Assembly: GCA_934621385.1 (NCBI GenBank)
Contig: CAKTUI010000022.1
Coordinates: forward strand, 1 to 47,977
Length of the DNA: 47,977 bases
DNA from: an uncultured Kiritimatiellota bacterium
Lineage (GTDB): Bacteria > Verrucomicrobiota > Kiritimatiellia > RFP12 > UBA1067
Direction: 5' to 3'
This document shows, piece by piece, positions 24,820 through 33,901 of this stretch. The notes below the pieces were generated by a model, which made no database searches, was not told where the DNA came from, and saw nothing but the letters and a program-made list of their open reading frames with translations. Position 1 is the stretch's first letter. Each line of letters opens with the position of its first letter. The position numbers and the translations under genes are program-made.

Positions 24820-25633
24820 CTCGCCACCTCCTGTGAACCCAAAGGTACTGCTCGGGATAGCGACGAATGGCCTCCTCAAGGCGATCGTTCAGCAACTGCG
24901 TCACCTGCGCGAGATCCGCGCCGCGTTCCACACGAATCGGGCTACCGCCCACAAGCCTGTAGCGATAGGGGGCAAGCCGAACAAACGAACCGACGACGAT
25001 CGGAAAGCCCGTGCGCATGGCAAGCCGCGAGACGCTCGTGAAGGTCCGTGCCGGACGGCCGAAGAACTTCAGCAGCAGGCCACCATGCGTATACTGATCC
25101 ATCAGGATGGTCATGGCGGCACAATCCTCGCGCCACTTGCGGAGAATGTCAGGCGACATGCCCTGGTTCTTGTTGACGATTGTCACCGGCCCCCTGAAGT
25201 GATGATTCTTCATCCACCGCGTCACCAGCCCATTGTTGGGCAGACGCGCAATGGCAATCATCGGCCGGGCAAACGAGAGGATGTTCGTCGCCGCCTCCCA
25301 AACGCCGTGATGGGAACTCGCCAGGAGAATCGGCGTGTCGGGTGTCTCAAGGAGAAGCCGGACGGTTGTCGCATCGGCCTCCGTCGTCATGTCCAGGTGT
25401 TCGCGCCAATTGTCGGCGTTCACGACCCGTGGGACAAACAGTGCCTCACAGATGTGCCCGGCAAAATGGCCGAACGAACGCCGCGCAATCCGCGCCGCCG
25501 TCCGTCGATCGGACGCGACACCCGCCCGCAGAATGTTCTCAATGGCAATCTGGCGACGACGGTGGAAAAACGGCCAAAGGAGCGAGGCTAAACCCGCTCC
25601 AATGTCGTAGGCATGACATTGCAAAAAGGTCAT
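24812..25633 (-). CDS. LpxL/HtrB-like lysophospholipid acyltransferase
   Basis: 273 residues. Family members add acyl chains to lipid A or other glycolipids. The catalytic motif HX4E is visible in SSHHGVWEA; IARLPNNGLVTRWMK and ILMDQYTHGG with FFGRPARTFTSVSRLA match the later conserved blocks of the LpxL family. It is slightly short and has little N-terminal membrane anchor. Its ATG overlaps the hisD stop (ATGA). Position behind fabH-fabF-fabZ suggests the operon couples acyl-ACP supply to lipid A-like acylation. Confidence 0.85.
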   Translation of the reverse strand: MTFLQCHAYDIGAGLASLLWPFFHRRRQIAIENILRAGVASDRRTAARIARRSFGHFAGHICEALFVPRVVNADNWREHLDMTTEADATTVRLLLETPDTPILLASSHHGVWEAATNILSFARPMIAIARLPNNGLVTRWMKNHHFRGPVTIVNKNQGMSPDILRKWREDCAAMTILMDQYTHGGLLLKFFGRPARTFTSVSRLAMRTGFPIVVGSFVRLAPYRYRLVGGSPIRVERGADLAQVTQLLNDRLEEAIRRYPEQYLWVHRRWRDD

Positions 25634-26901
25634 GAAAAGCGGATTGTGGCCGCACGGCCGTGACCGTCGAGGCCCTCAACGCCCGCAAACGCCTCAATCG
25701 TGCGACACGTTTCCTGCAAGTCCTTCTTCTTGAACGCAACGAAACTGTGACGACGACGGAAGTCATCCGGCGTAAGACCCGAGAACATATTCGCCGCGCC
25801 CCCCGTCGGAAGCACATGGCTGGGGCCCGCGACAAAGTCGCCGGCGGACTCCGGCGTCCAAGACCCGGCGAAGACCGCGCCCGCCGCACGAACGCCCTTC
25901 ATGACACGCGTGGCATTACGCGTCATAATCTCAAAGTGCTCCGGTGCAAAGCGATTGACGACCTGGAGTCCATCCTGCACGTTCTTCGCAACGACAATCA
26001 GGATTCCCTCACGATCGATGACACGCTGAACGAGCGCCTTGCGCGACAGGGTTTCAGTCTGCGCAAGGACTTCCCGACGAATGGCCTCTGCCAACTTCAT
26101 CGAGGTGCACACGCAGAGAGATTTCTCCCACCCGCTTCCATGCTCCGCCTGCGAAAGCAAGTCAGCCGCAATCCAGCGGACGTCAACAGAACCATCCGTC
26201 AGGACGGCGATTTCGCTCGGACCCGCCACCTGGTCAATGGCGACATAGCCATAGACTTGACGCTTGGCCGCCGTCACGAATGCATTGCCCGGACCAGCAA
26301 TCTTCTGGACCTTCCGACACGTCTCCGTGCCAAAGGCCATCATACCAATCGCCTGGATGCCCCCCACACGGTAGATCTCGGTTGCCCCCGCGACACGAAG
26401 CGCATACAGGAGAACGGGGTTGACCTCCCCCGTCCGCCCCGCCGGCGTGCAGGCAACAATCTCCTTCACGCCCGCCGCCTTCGCAAGCGTCACGGTCATG
26501 ATGGAGGTCGAGGCGAGCGGAGCCGTCCCGCCCGGGACATACACACCGACGCGATCCATCGGGGTGAAGAACTCCCCTTCCGAACCGCCGCCGGGAGTCT
26601 TCATGCTCCATCCGCGCCGAAGGGAGGCCTTTGAAAACTTCAGGACGCGGCGGTGCGCATCAAGAACGGCCTTGCGGATATCCGCAGGAATCGCCGCCGC
26701 CTCACCTTCCCCATCCGCAAGTCGCAGATTCGGACCCTTGTAGCCCTCGAATTTCGCCACATATTTACGGACGGCGGCATCTCCGTTCTTGCGAATGTCG
26801 GCAAGAACGCCAAAAGCGGCCTTCTCGGCCTCTTCTGGAAAGGCTGGACGCGCATTGAACTGCTCAATGCGCGCATCGCCCGTCTTGACAATCCGAATCA
26901 T
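25630..26901 (-). CDS. hisD: histidinol dehydrogenase
   Basis: 423 residues. Zinc enzyme that oxidises L-histidinol to histidine in two NAD-dependent steps. GVYVPGGTAPLASTS, AIDQVAGPSEIAVLTDG, LLSQAEHGSG and FAPEHFEI are family signatures; the base pair Glu-His lies in APEHFE and the metal ligands in QAEHG. No other his genes are nearby; it sits between fabZ (15 nt gap) and an acyltransferase (4-nt overlap). Such placement is unusual, but the reading frame and motifs are intact. Confidence 0.95.
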   Translation of the reverse strand: MIRIVKTGDARIEQFNARPAFPEEAEKAAFGVLADIRKNGDAAVRKYVAKFEGYKGPNLRLADGEGEAAAIPADIRKAVLDAHRRVLKFSKASLRRGWSMKTPGGGSEGEFFTPMDRVGVYVPGGTAPLASTSIMTVTLAKAAGVKEIVACTPAGRTGEVNPVLLYALRVAGATEIYRVGGIQAIGMMAFGTETCRKVQKIAGPGNAFVTAAKRQVYGYVAIDQVAGPSEIAVLTDGSVDVRWIAADLLSQAEHGSGWEKSLCVCTSMKLAEAIRREVLAQTETLSRKALVQRVIDREGILIVVAKNVQDGLQVVNRFAPEHFEIMTRNATRVMKGVRAAGAVFAGSWTPESAGDFVAGPSHVLPTGGAANMFSGLTPDDFRRRHSFVAFKKKDLQETCRTIEAFAGVEGLDGHGRAATIRFS

Positions 26902-26916
26902 AGACTTCTTCGGTCC

Positions 26917-27393
26917 TCACTTTTCCTTGTTCTCGCCCAGCATGCACGTCAACGTGCCCTCGGCCGCCAACTCACCGTTGACATAGCCCTTCGCCTCGAA
27001 GACGGCGATGATGGAGCGCAGTTTCACCGTCTTGACGACCGTCGTGAACGTGTCGCCCGGACGGACTGGACGCTTGAACTTCGCACCATCCACCTTGGCG
27101 AAGAGGAAGCCAGGCTTCTTGTCGCCGAAAAAGCCACGGGCAATCAGTCCCGCGCCGGCGGCCTGCGCCATCGTCTCGACCAGCACAACGCCAGGGACAA
27201 TCGGGAAGCCCGGAAAGTGTCCCTTGAAGAACTCGTTCTTCTCCATCGTGAACGTGTACTCGGCAACCGCCCCCGTCTCGTCCGCCGACAGAAGCCTGTC
27301 GACGAAGAGGAACGGATCGCGATGCGGAAGAAGATCGATTCCCGGCGTGTTGTAGACCTTGCCAAGAACAGGAATTTCAAAAGGTGTCGCCAT
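26917..27393 (-). CDS. fabZ: 3-hydroxyacyl-ACP dehydratase FabZ
   Basis: 158 residues, a typical single hot-dog domain. Dehydrates 3-hydroxyacyl-ACP in fatty acid elongation. LLPHRDPFLFVDR and GHFPGFPIVPGVVLVETMAQ are the hallmark segments, with catalytic His59 and Glu73. It starts 5 nt after the fabF stop; the AAGAAGG in the fabF tail can serve as ribosome binding site. Confidence 0.96.
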   Translation of the reverse strand: MATPFEIPVLGKVYNTPGIDLLPHRDPFLFVDRLLSADETGAVAEYTFTMEKNEFFKGHFPGFPIVPGVVLVETMAQAAGAGLIARGFFGDKKPGFLFAKVDGAKFKRPVRPGDTFTTVVKTVKLRSIIAVFEAKGYVNGELAAEGTLTCMLGENKEK

Positions 27394-27398
27394 GATGA

Positions 27399-28655
27399 TT
27401 AAGCCTTCTTGAAGACGAGAATACCGTTGTGACCGCCGAAGCCAAGCGACGAGCTCATCGCCACGCGGATGTCGCGATTGACACCGACATTCGGCGTGTA
27501 GTTGAGATCCAGCTCAGGGTCGGGATGCTCGTAGTTAATCGTGGCCGGGACATATCCCTCCTTGATGGCAAGGGCCGTGATGGCCGCCTCAATCGCACCC
27601 GTCGCACCGAGGCAGTGCCCGTGGAACGGCTTGGTCGAGGAGATGTTGATCTTCTTCGCCTGCTCATCACCAAAGACGCGCTTGAAGGCCGTCGTCTCCA
27701 TCGCATCGTTGAGATGCGTCGAGGTGCCGTGCGCATTGATGTAGTCCACCGTCGACTTGTCCGTCACACCGGCATCCTTGAGCGCGACCTCAATCGCCTT
27801 CACCGCGCCATCGCCAGAAGGATCCGGGGCCGTGATGTGGTAGGCATCGCACGTCGCGCCATAACCAGCGAGCTCGGCGTAGACCTTGGCACCACGCGCC
27901 TTGGCGTGTTCCTCACTTTCGAGAATGAGGATGCCGGCACCTTCGCCCATCACGAAGCCATCGCGGTCGACATTGAACGGACGGCAGGCCTTCTCGGGCG
28001 TGTCGTTGAACTTTGTCGCAAGGGCCTTCTCCTTCATGAAGCCGCCCACGCAGAACTCAAGAATCGTCGCCTCTGAACCACCAGCAATCACGATGTCGGC
28101 ACGACCCGCACGAATCGCATCCATCGCATAGCCAATCGCATCCGTCGAAGACGCACACGCCGTCGTGATGACCTGGCAAGGCCCCTTCGCACCGAGCGTC
28201 AGCGCGATGTTGCCTGCACCCTCGTTCGAGATGAGCTCCGGAATCGCCAGCGGGGAAAGACGGTCGGGACCACGGTCAAAGAGGACCTTGTACGACTCGC
28301 CGGTCACATCCAGACCGCCGATGCCCACGCCAAGAATCGTACCGACGCGATCCATGTCAGGACGGTTCTCGTCCGTGAACCCGGCATCACGCCAAGCCTC
28401 CACGGCCGCCGTCACGGCATACTGCGAGAACAGCGCCATGTGCCGGGCTTCGCGCTTGTTCAAGAGACCGCCCCCAATGGCATACTCCTCAAAACCCTTG
28501 ATTTCCGCCGCAACCTGGCAGGTGCAACGGGAAGGATCGAACTTGGTGATGCGGCCAACGCCCGGCTTACCCGCCTTAATCGCTTCCCAGGTGGCAGCCT
28601 TGCCGTTGCCAACGGCGGTGAGCATTCCAATGCCCGTGATCATGACTTTCTTCAT
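27399..28655 (-). CDS. fabF: beta-ketoacyl-ACP synthase II
   Basis: 418 residues. Elongates acyl-ACP by condensation with malonyl-ACP. The Cys-His-His triad is visible: Cys167 in TTACASSTDA, the first His in NAHGTSTHLND, the second in KPFHGHCLGATGAIEA. GFGGHNGILVF forms the C-terminal signature. AAAGGA precedes the ATG. The ACP gene, often placed before fabF, is absent; fabH is directly upstream and fabZ directly downstream. Confidence 0.96.
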   Translation of the reverse strand: MKKVMITGIGMLTAVGNGKAATWEAIKAGKPGVGRITKFDPSRCTCQVAAEIKGFEEYAIGGGLLNKREARHMALFSQYAVTAAVEAWRDAGFTDENRPDMDRVGTILGVGIGGLDVTGESYKVLFDRGPDRLSPLAIPELISNEGAGNIALTLGAKGPCQVITTACASSTDAIGYAMDAIRAGRADIVIAGGSEATILEFCVGGFMKEKALATKFNDTPEKACRPFNVDRDGFVMGEGAGILILESEEHAKARGAKVYAELAGYGATCDAYHITAPDPSGDGAVKAIEVALKDAGVTDKSTVDYINAHGTSTHLNDAMETTAFKRVFGDEQAKKINISSTKPFHGHCLGATGAIEAAITALAIKEGYVPATINYEHPDPELDLNYTPNVGVNRDIRVAMSSSLGFGGHNGILVFKKA

Positions 28656-28684
28656 GGTTACGTGTCCTTTCTATTGAAGAATAA

Positions 28685-29710
28685 TTAGAGGTTGGGCCAA
28701 GTGCAATACGTACCGGCGTAGGTGAGCCCCGCACCAAAGCCGACCATCACGATTTTCATGCCATCCTTCAGCTCACCGGCGCGCACGGCCTGGTCAAGCG
28801 AAATCGGAATTGACGCGGCGGACGTGTTCGCCGTCGACGCAAGATTCAGCCAAAACTTCGACAGCGGCAGTTTCATGCGCCGCGCAACGGCCTCGATGAT
28901 GCGCCCATTCGCCTGGTGGGCGAAGACGCGGTCAACGCCCTGCTCAGGCGTTGTGCCGAACTTCTCGCAGAGATCCGTCACGACCTTCGACAACGTCCTC
29001 ACGGCAAAGGCGAACACATCGTGCCCGGCGAGTTTCATCTCAGGTTGCACGGGCGGAGGCGGCATCGGAATGCCAAACTCCGGATCGAACTGGAGAGCAT
29101 CCTTCGTGCCACCCGTCCGCACGATGAAGTTCGCACCGGTCCCATCCGCGCCCAGAATCGTATACGCCTTGGTATGCGTCGCAGCGACGCCCGGTGCCTC
29201 GTCATTGCCAAGAACAAGTGCACCCGCGCCATCGCCAAAGAGAATGCAGCTTGAGCGATCCGCCCAGTTGACGACTCGCGTCAGGCATTCCGAGCCGATG
29301 ACAAGGGCCTTCTTCTCCGGATAGAAATTCAGGAAGCCACGCGCCTGCTCCAGCGCATACACAAACCCCGAACAAGCCGCCTGGAGATCAAAGGCTCCGG
29401 CATTCGTGCACCCAAGCTGAGCCTGCACAAGGCAAGCCGTCGACGGGAACGGATTGTAGTCCGCCGTCGAAGTCGCCACCACGATCAGGCCAATGTCCTC
29501 CGGCTTCACATTCGCCGCCTCAAGGGCCAGTTTCGCCGCCTTCGTACCCATCGTCGAGGCACTATCTCCCTCTTCGGCGACATGGCGCGCATGAATGCCC
29601 GTGTGCGAGTAGATCCATTCATCCGACGTATTCAACGGCTTCGCGAGGTCGTCATTCGTCACGACCCTCGGAGGCAGGTAGCTGCCCGTACCTAATATGC
29701 GTATACCCAT
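28685..29710 (-). CDS. fabH: beta-ketoacyl-ACP synthase III
   Basis: 341 residues. Starts fatty acid synthesis by condensing acyl-CoA with malonyl-ACP. Catalytic Cys113 in LQAACSGFVYAL, His in FAHQANGRIIEA and Asn in TANTSAASIPISL are all present; DEWIYSHTGIHAR matches the N-terminal signature. I start at ATG 29,710: the frame stays open to 29,932 but that part is the translated 64-bp intergenic repeat. First gene of fabH-fabF-fabZ-hisD-lpxL-GT2. Confidence 0.96.
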   Translation of the reverse strand: MGIRILGTGSYLPPRVVTNDDLAKPLNTSDEWIYSHTGIHARHVAEEGDSASTMGTKAAKLALEAANVKPEDIGLIVVATSTADYNPFPSTACLVQAQLGCTNAGAFDLQAACSGFVYALEQARGFLNFYPEKKALVIGSECLTRVVNWADRSSCILFGDGAGALVLGNDEAPGVAATHTKAYTILGADGTGANFIVRTGGTKDALQFDPEFGIPMPPPPVQPEMKLAGHDVFAFAVRTLSKVVTDLCEKFGTTPEQGVDRVFAHQANGRIIEAVARRMKLPLSKFWLNLASTANTSAASIPISLDQAVRAGELKDGMKIVMVGFGAGLTYAGTYCTWPNL

Positions 29711-29735
29711 TATCTTCTGTATCCTTTTGGCGTGT

Positions 29736-29744
29736 ATTATACCA
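29736..29744 (-). promoter_or_regulatory. extended -10 promoter of the fabH operon
   Basis: Minus strand TGGTATAAT, hexamer at 29,736-29,741, no -35 box. The leader would be about 19 nt with AAAAGGA before the ATG. The flanking sequence up to about 29,769 resembles the iorA promoter flank, as if promoter and REP-like element were copied together. Confidence 0.65.
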
Positions 29745-29807
29745 TAAAACCGCCTGCTCGGGGGCTTGCGCGGCGGCTCGCCCGAGAGGAGGGACTGGCC
29801 GTCCTCT

Positions 29808-29871
29808 GGCTGGAACGCGGCAGATGGTCTTGCCGGTCTGCCGTCCGGCAGGCCATTCAAAGTGCCGCGCC
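29808..29871 (+). repeat. 64-bp dispersed repeat, copy B
   Basis: Identical to 18,386-18,449. Preceded at 29,757-29,792 by a CTCGGG/CCCGAG inverted repeat shared with the element at 15,807. Array 3 of 22-bp units begins 10 bp further on. Confidence 0.85.
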
Positions 29872-29880
29872 TGCGCCGTG

Positions 29881-29952
29881 GTGCGCACGACAGAACCGAC
29901 TCGTGCGCATCCCGCACCCCGATGGTGCGCACCTCGCAACACTACGATGCGG
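29881..29952. repeat. 22-bp-period array 3 (3-4 units)
   Basis: Core TG positions 29,882, 29,904, 29,926 and 29,948 are exactly 22 bp apart. Cores read GTGCGCAC, GTGCGCAT, GTGCGCAC and a degenerate ATGCGGAG. The last unit overlaps the 3' end of the GT2 gene at 29,942. Confidence 0.75.
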
Positions 29953-30919
29953 AGACGGCGCGGGTCTTCGTCTTCCAGCGAACGAGCAGCAGCCGAACCT
30001 TCGCCTTGAGCGAAAGACTGCCGCGCAACTTGGGATCGCGGGCAAACAAATCGTCGCAAACCGCCAGCAACTTTCGGTTGAAATCGAGATTTCTAACCTT
30101 CCAGACCTTGCCAATCGTGGAAGAAAGCCCGTCCCCGGCCTGCCGACGGGCAAAACGCGCGGCGGATGTCCCCCGCGCATGGTCGAGGATTGCGCGGATG
30201 CCCGCTGCCGAGTCCCGCAGCTTACGCTCGGAAAACGGCGAGTGGATGAGCGAGGTGGCCGATGGATTGATGCAATAGACATAGAGCGACTCGTCAACAA
30301 AGGCCATCGTCGCAACATCACAGAAGAGTTGCGTCGTGAACGGATAGTCCTCAAAATAGCGGACTTCATTCGAAAACCGACGGTTTCGCAACAAGTCCGC
30401 CCGATAGAACTTGTTCCAGGCACTGTACTGGACCTTCCGCCCAGCAATCCAGGAAGACGGGTGCACACTCCAGCGCGGCACCTTCGCAGGCGATGCCTCG
30501 GAAACGCCACTCCCGGAATCCTTCCGAAACGATGTCGAAATCACAATGGAGGCACCCGACGCCGTGGCGACGGAGGCAAAAACCGACAGCGCACAGGATG
30601 GAATGTAGTCGTCCGAGTCGACGAACATCACGTAATCGCCCGTCATGCGGTCAAGGCCGGCGTTTCGTGCGGAGCCAAGCCCTCCGTTCGGCTTGTCGAC
30701 GACCACGAAATTCACCCCTTCAAGGGACGAAAACCGCTCCCGCTCGCCGACAAGAATCGCCGGGGAGCGGTCGGTCGAGCCGTCATTGACACAGATGACC
30801 TCCACGGAACGCCCCTTTTCGCCGCCCACAAACTGCCGCGCCGCCGCCTCGACCGACCTGAGACACCGTTCAAGATAGCGTTCGACATTGTAGACGGGAA
30901 CAATGACGGAAATCTTCAT
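29942..30919 (-). CDS. GT2 family glycosyltransferase
   Basis: 325 residues. A soluble GT-A fold enzyme that transfers a sugar from a nucleotide sugar to a surface glycan. It opens with the standard ISVIVPVYNVERYLERCL, then VNDGSTDRSP, GLGSARNAGLDRMTGDY and the DxD motif FVDSDDYI. C-terminal about 100 residues are basic and may touch the membrane. Its ATG overlaps the GT10 stop (ATGA). Last gene of a three-gene glycan operon; its tail runs into a 22-bp array unit. Confidence 0.9.
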   Translation of the reverse strand: MKISVIVPVYNVERYLERCLRSVEAAARQFVGGEKGRSVEVICVNDGSTDRSPAILVGERERFSSLEGVNFVVVDKPNGGLGSARNAGLDRMTGDYVMFVDSDDYIPSCALSVFASVATASGASIVISTSFRKDSGSGVSEASPAKVPRWSVHPSSWIAGRKVQYSAWNKFYRADLLRNRRFSNEVRYFEDYPFTTQLFCDVATMAFVDESLYVYCINPSATSLIHSPFSERKLRDSAAGIRAILDHARGTSAARFARRQAGDGLSSTIGKVWKVRNLDFNRKLLAVCDDLFARDPKLRGSLSLKAKVRLLLVRWKTKTRAVSAS

Positions 30920-31917
30920 CTTCCACCCCCTCCTCGCTGTCCAAGGGTCTTCCGCAACCGCTTGATGAGCTTACCTGGATGCGTCCACATGTAGAACTGC
31001 CGCGCCTGCAGGGCTCGGTGGCGAATGTTCCACTGGTAGCCGTAGGCATTCAGCCGCCGCGCCGACTCGATCGGCTGATTGAAGATGTTGAGCAAGAAGG
31101 ACGCAAACTGCGCCTCGTACCACTCAATCGGATGACGGAAGGTCGGGGCCGTCAGCTTTTCAAAATAGGCCTCATCGTCCCGATCGAGCCGAATAATCTC
31201 CTCGATTGCCCGTTCCATGTCGTCTCGCGTCGCAACGCGAACCATGCACAACGGGTTGAAATCATCCTCTATTCGCGGATTCCCGTAGTAGATTGGCACG
31301 CTTCGGGCGGCAAGCGCCTCCATCACCTTTTCGGTCGTATACCCGGGCACGACCGAATTCTCAAAGGCAATGTTGAACTTGTAACGGGAGATGAACGCCA
31401 ACTTGTCCGCCACCCGACCGCCGACGTTGTTGAAGAGCTTGCCGCCGGAAGCCACGGGCTTGTACTTCGAAAGCTTTCTGAAGAACTCAAGCCGTGCAGG
31501 ATCGCCATCCTCGTTGGAAACGACAAACGAACAGAATTCGCGCCGCGCCAGCGCGGCACATTCGTCGGGCGTTGGACGCGCCTGCTCACATAACTGCCTG
31601 AAAGTCCCATAGGCCGCAAAAAGCGGAAGGCGCAGGTAGCGGTCGCCGAACGAGAGGTTGTCAAACCCAACGGCATAGTCGAAGTGGTTAAAGTTCGGCA
31701 CATAACTTTCGCCGACGATGACGAGTCGAACCGCATCAGGGAAATCAAGGTATTCGTCGTCGAGGCCACCGTCAATGACGTATTCGGGGTGGACGGCATC
31801 CAACTGGACATCAAAGTGGCGCTTCAGGATTCGGTAGGCCCAGACATTTTCAGGTCGCAGACCATAGTAATCGGCAATGTGAATGCGGATTGTCTTCATT
31901 TCAAATGGAGCCGCCAC
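30916..31917 (-). CDS. GT10 alpha-1,3/1,4-fucosyltransferase
   Basis: 333 residues from a GTG start. KFNIAFENSVVPGYTTEKVM followed by ALAARSVPIYYGNP is the GDP-fucose-binding signature of family GT10. It should add fucose to a GlcNAc-type acceptor on LPS or capsule, possibly mimicking host Lewis-type antigens. GTG at 31,917 is preferred since GGAGG lies 7 nt upstream; ATG at 31,899 has no such site. The C terminus is basic (KLIKRLRKTL), suiting peripheral membrane attachment as in Helicobacter enzymes. Confidence 0.87.
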   Translation of the reverse strand: MAAPFEMKTIRIHIADYYGLRPENVWAYRILKRHFDVQLDAVHPEYVIDGGLDDEYLDFPDAVRLVIVGESYVPNFNHFDYAVGFDNLSFGDRYLRLPLFAAYGTFRQLCEQARPTPDECAALARREFCSFVVSNEDGDPARLEFFRKLSKYKPVASGGKLFNNVGGRVADKLAFISRYKFNIAFENSVVPGYTTEKVMEALAARSVPIYYGNPRIEDDFNPLCMVRVATRDDMERAIEEIIRLDRDDEAYFEKLTAPTFRHPIEWYEAQFASFLLNIFNQPIESARRLNAYGYQWNIRHRALQARQFYMWTHPGKLIKRLRKTLGQRGGGGR

Positions 31918-31928
31918 CGGTCTCCCTC

Positions 31929-32711
31929 CTACCTCTCCCACAGTTCCTTGACCCAAGGGCAGGGAAGCGTCCAGGTGTTCAGGTGCCTACCACGATACCC
32001 GCGAATGGCCTCCTCGGGCGTCGGCTGCCCATGGAAGCAGAGAATGCGCGCCGCCGTGCGCAGGCGCGGCACCAGAAAGTGGTTGAACGGCCAAGGCCAG
32101 GTGCAACTCCGCTTGAACGAGCACACGAAATCTTTCGGCCAGAAGTTCACATTCTCAAATCCAACCGCATGCGTCATGTAGGACTGCTCCGTCCCGTAAA
32201 CCTCGGGATTCATCGCCACATCCACCTCGCGCCTGAATGTCTCGTAGATACAATCGCTTTTCTCACCCGCGTCAAACCGAAAGCAACTGGAGTTTCCGCA
32301 AAACGGTACTTTGCGAAAGATGCGCTTACGCCATTCAATCCAGTTGTGGATGATGCAGAACGCTCCCGGACGATAGTCGAAGAACGGATCAAGGTCACCG
32401 ACGATAATCTGATCGATGTCGAGGAAAAGCGTCGGACCTTCCAGCGCGGCGAATCCCTTTTGAAAGACAAGGAGCTTGACGTAAATATTCGGCCAGGTCG
32501 GGTAGCGGGCGTTCACATGCAACCAGTCCGGCTTCTCAGGAAAAGGACACGCCTCAACACCTTCCGCCAAGCCGCTGGGGTCATCCGTCACGCAAACGAA
32601 GCGAAACGGACGATGAAGGTGCGCCTTCACGCCGCGATAAATGCGGTTAACGTACTCCGCCGAGTACATTGTCCCCCACTTGAATGTCAGGATGTTTACT
32701 TTCGCTTGCAT
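31929..32711 (-). CDS. putative glycosyltransferase, GT-A type with DxD
   Basis: 260 residues. VNILTFKWGTMYSAEYVNRIY opens the protein; FRFVCVTDDPSGL and PTLFLDIDQIIVGDLDPFF carry the nucleotide-sugar DxD region, similar to GT8-like and capsular transferases. PWPFNHFLVPRLR and CFHGQPTPEEA near the end match a family of uncharacterised glycosyltransferases. The ATG at 32,711 is only 6 nt from a TATAAT box, so I reject the longer frame. First gene of the glycan operon. Confidence 0.75.
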   Translation of the reverse strand: MQAKVNILTFKWGTMYSAEYVNRIYRGVKAHLHRPFRFVCVTDDPSGLAEGVEACPFPEKPDWLHVNARYPTWPNIYVKLLVFQKGFAALEGPTLFLDIDQIIVGDLDPFFDYRPGAFCIIHNWIEWRKRIFRKVPFCGNSSCFRFDAGEKSDCIYETFRREVDVAMNPEVYGTEQSYMTHAVGFENVNFWPKDFVCSFKRSCTWPWPFNHFLVPRLRTAARILCFHGQPTPEEAIRGYRGRHLNTWTLPCPWVKELWER

Positions 32712-32717
32712 AGCGGC

Positions 32718-32747
32718 ATTATACCATATCCCTTTCACCCGAAGCAA
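32718..32747 (-). promoter_or_regulatory. promoter of the glycan operon
   Basis: Minus strand TTGCTT (32,742-32,747), an 18-bp spacer, TGGTATAAT with the hexamer at 32,718-32,723. Only GCCGCT separates the hexamer from the ATG, so transcription should start at or next to the A of ATG. Confidence 0.7.
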
Positions 32748-32795
32748 CTTGCCCCACCCGAGCACTATGGCAGCCTGAACCACATCTTCTGCGAC

Positions 32796-33799
32796 TCAAC
32801 GCACCACCGCCCAGTGACCACCCTTGTCGGATCCCTCACGAACAAGAAAGCCCTTTTTCTTGAGTCCTGTCAGGAGTCGCTCGGCCTGCCGCGTGGAAAT
32901 TGAATAGGTTTCGGCTATCCGCGCAGCCGTCAATGTTCCATCAAGACGCAACAGTTCCAGGAGATCGCGCTCACGGGAAGAGAGTCTTACACCGACACTT
33001 ACACCGACATTTGCACCGACATTCTTGAATTCTTCACCCTTGCCCTTGATTGCCTGCAAGATGCGCTCAAGCATGAAGTCGATGAACGGTTCCGAATTGC
33101 CCAGAAGCGTTGAGCGCCGTATGGAGAGGTAGTAACCGCTTTGGTTCTCCCATACGATGTTCTCGATGGGGGCGGCGTAGAATGCGTCTCTCCACTTCCC
33201 CAGAATGGCAGTCTGCCAATAGCGACCCGTTCTGCCATTGCCGTCCAGGAAAGGATGGATGAACTCGAACTCATAATGGAACACGCAGCTCTTCACGAGC
33301 GGGTGAGCACCGGATTCGTTCAGCCACTTGAACAGATCCTTCATGAGCTTCGGCACCTGCGCAGCAGGCGGGCCATGTGGATGACATTCCCAGCCCGATC
33401 TATGACACCGATCTGTCCCGTGCGAAACGCTCCAGCGGCCTCGGCGAGACCGCCCATCATCAGCTTGTGGACTTTGAGGAGGTCTTTCATCTTGTAGGGG
33501 TCGATGCTTTCTATCGCCTCATATGCCGCCGCTGCGCACAAGACCTCGTCAATCTCCCTTTGCGGGGCAACGACCTTCTTCCCATCGAGAACGGCGGTGA
33601 CCTGGTCTTCCGTAAGGGTGTTGCCTTCAATGGCGGTTGATCCGTGAATCGTCTTGATGCGGTTTGTCTTGCGAAGCCACACACCTTTGACACCGGAAAT
33701 CTCGATGTCAAACCTCTCCACGGCGGCGGATATCTCGGCGATGAGATTCACTGCCTCTTCGCCCACCTTGTACGGGGGAATGTACTTTTTGGAACTCAT
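32796..33799 (-). pseudogene. class II Fic protein, split by a one-base frameshift
   Basis: Two minus-strand frames together encode one Fic AMP-transferase. The upstream part (33,341-33,799) has the inhibitory helix motif STAIEGN and ends GVIDRAGNVIHMA. The downstream part (32,796-33,356) holds the active site HPFLDGNGRTGR, then a NVGANVGVSVGV linker and a winged helix. Adding one C in the GGCCCGCC run near 33,370 would read HMAPPAAQVPKLM and restore the family pattern. So this is either a recent pseudogene, a phase-variable C-run, or a sequencing error. Start 33,799 follows AGGAGG. Confidence 0.85.
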
Positions 33800-33865
33800 T
33801 GCTCGTTCCCTCCTGCTTCTGTTTTCCAATATGATTTGGCCGAATGCACAACCTCGACTCCGTCT

Positions 33866-33874
33866 ATTATAGCA
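33866..33874 (-). promoter_or_regulatory. extended -10 promoter of the Fic gene
   Basis: Minus strand TGCTATAAT, hexamer 33,866-33,871; leader about 60 nt with AGGAGG before the ATG at 33,799. Confidence 0.5.
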
Positions 33875-33901
33875 AAACGTTTCGCCATGCGCTCGTCCTG
33901 A

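Noticed and set aside
28685..29932. Extended fabH start at 29,932
   Set aside because: The extra 74 residues translate the 64-bp repeat and the promoter; the conserved FabH N terminus begins at 29,710.
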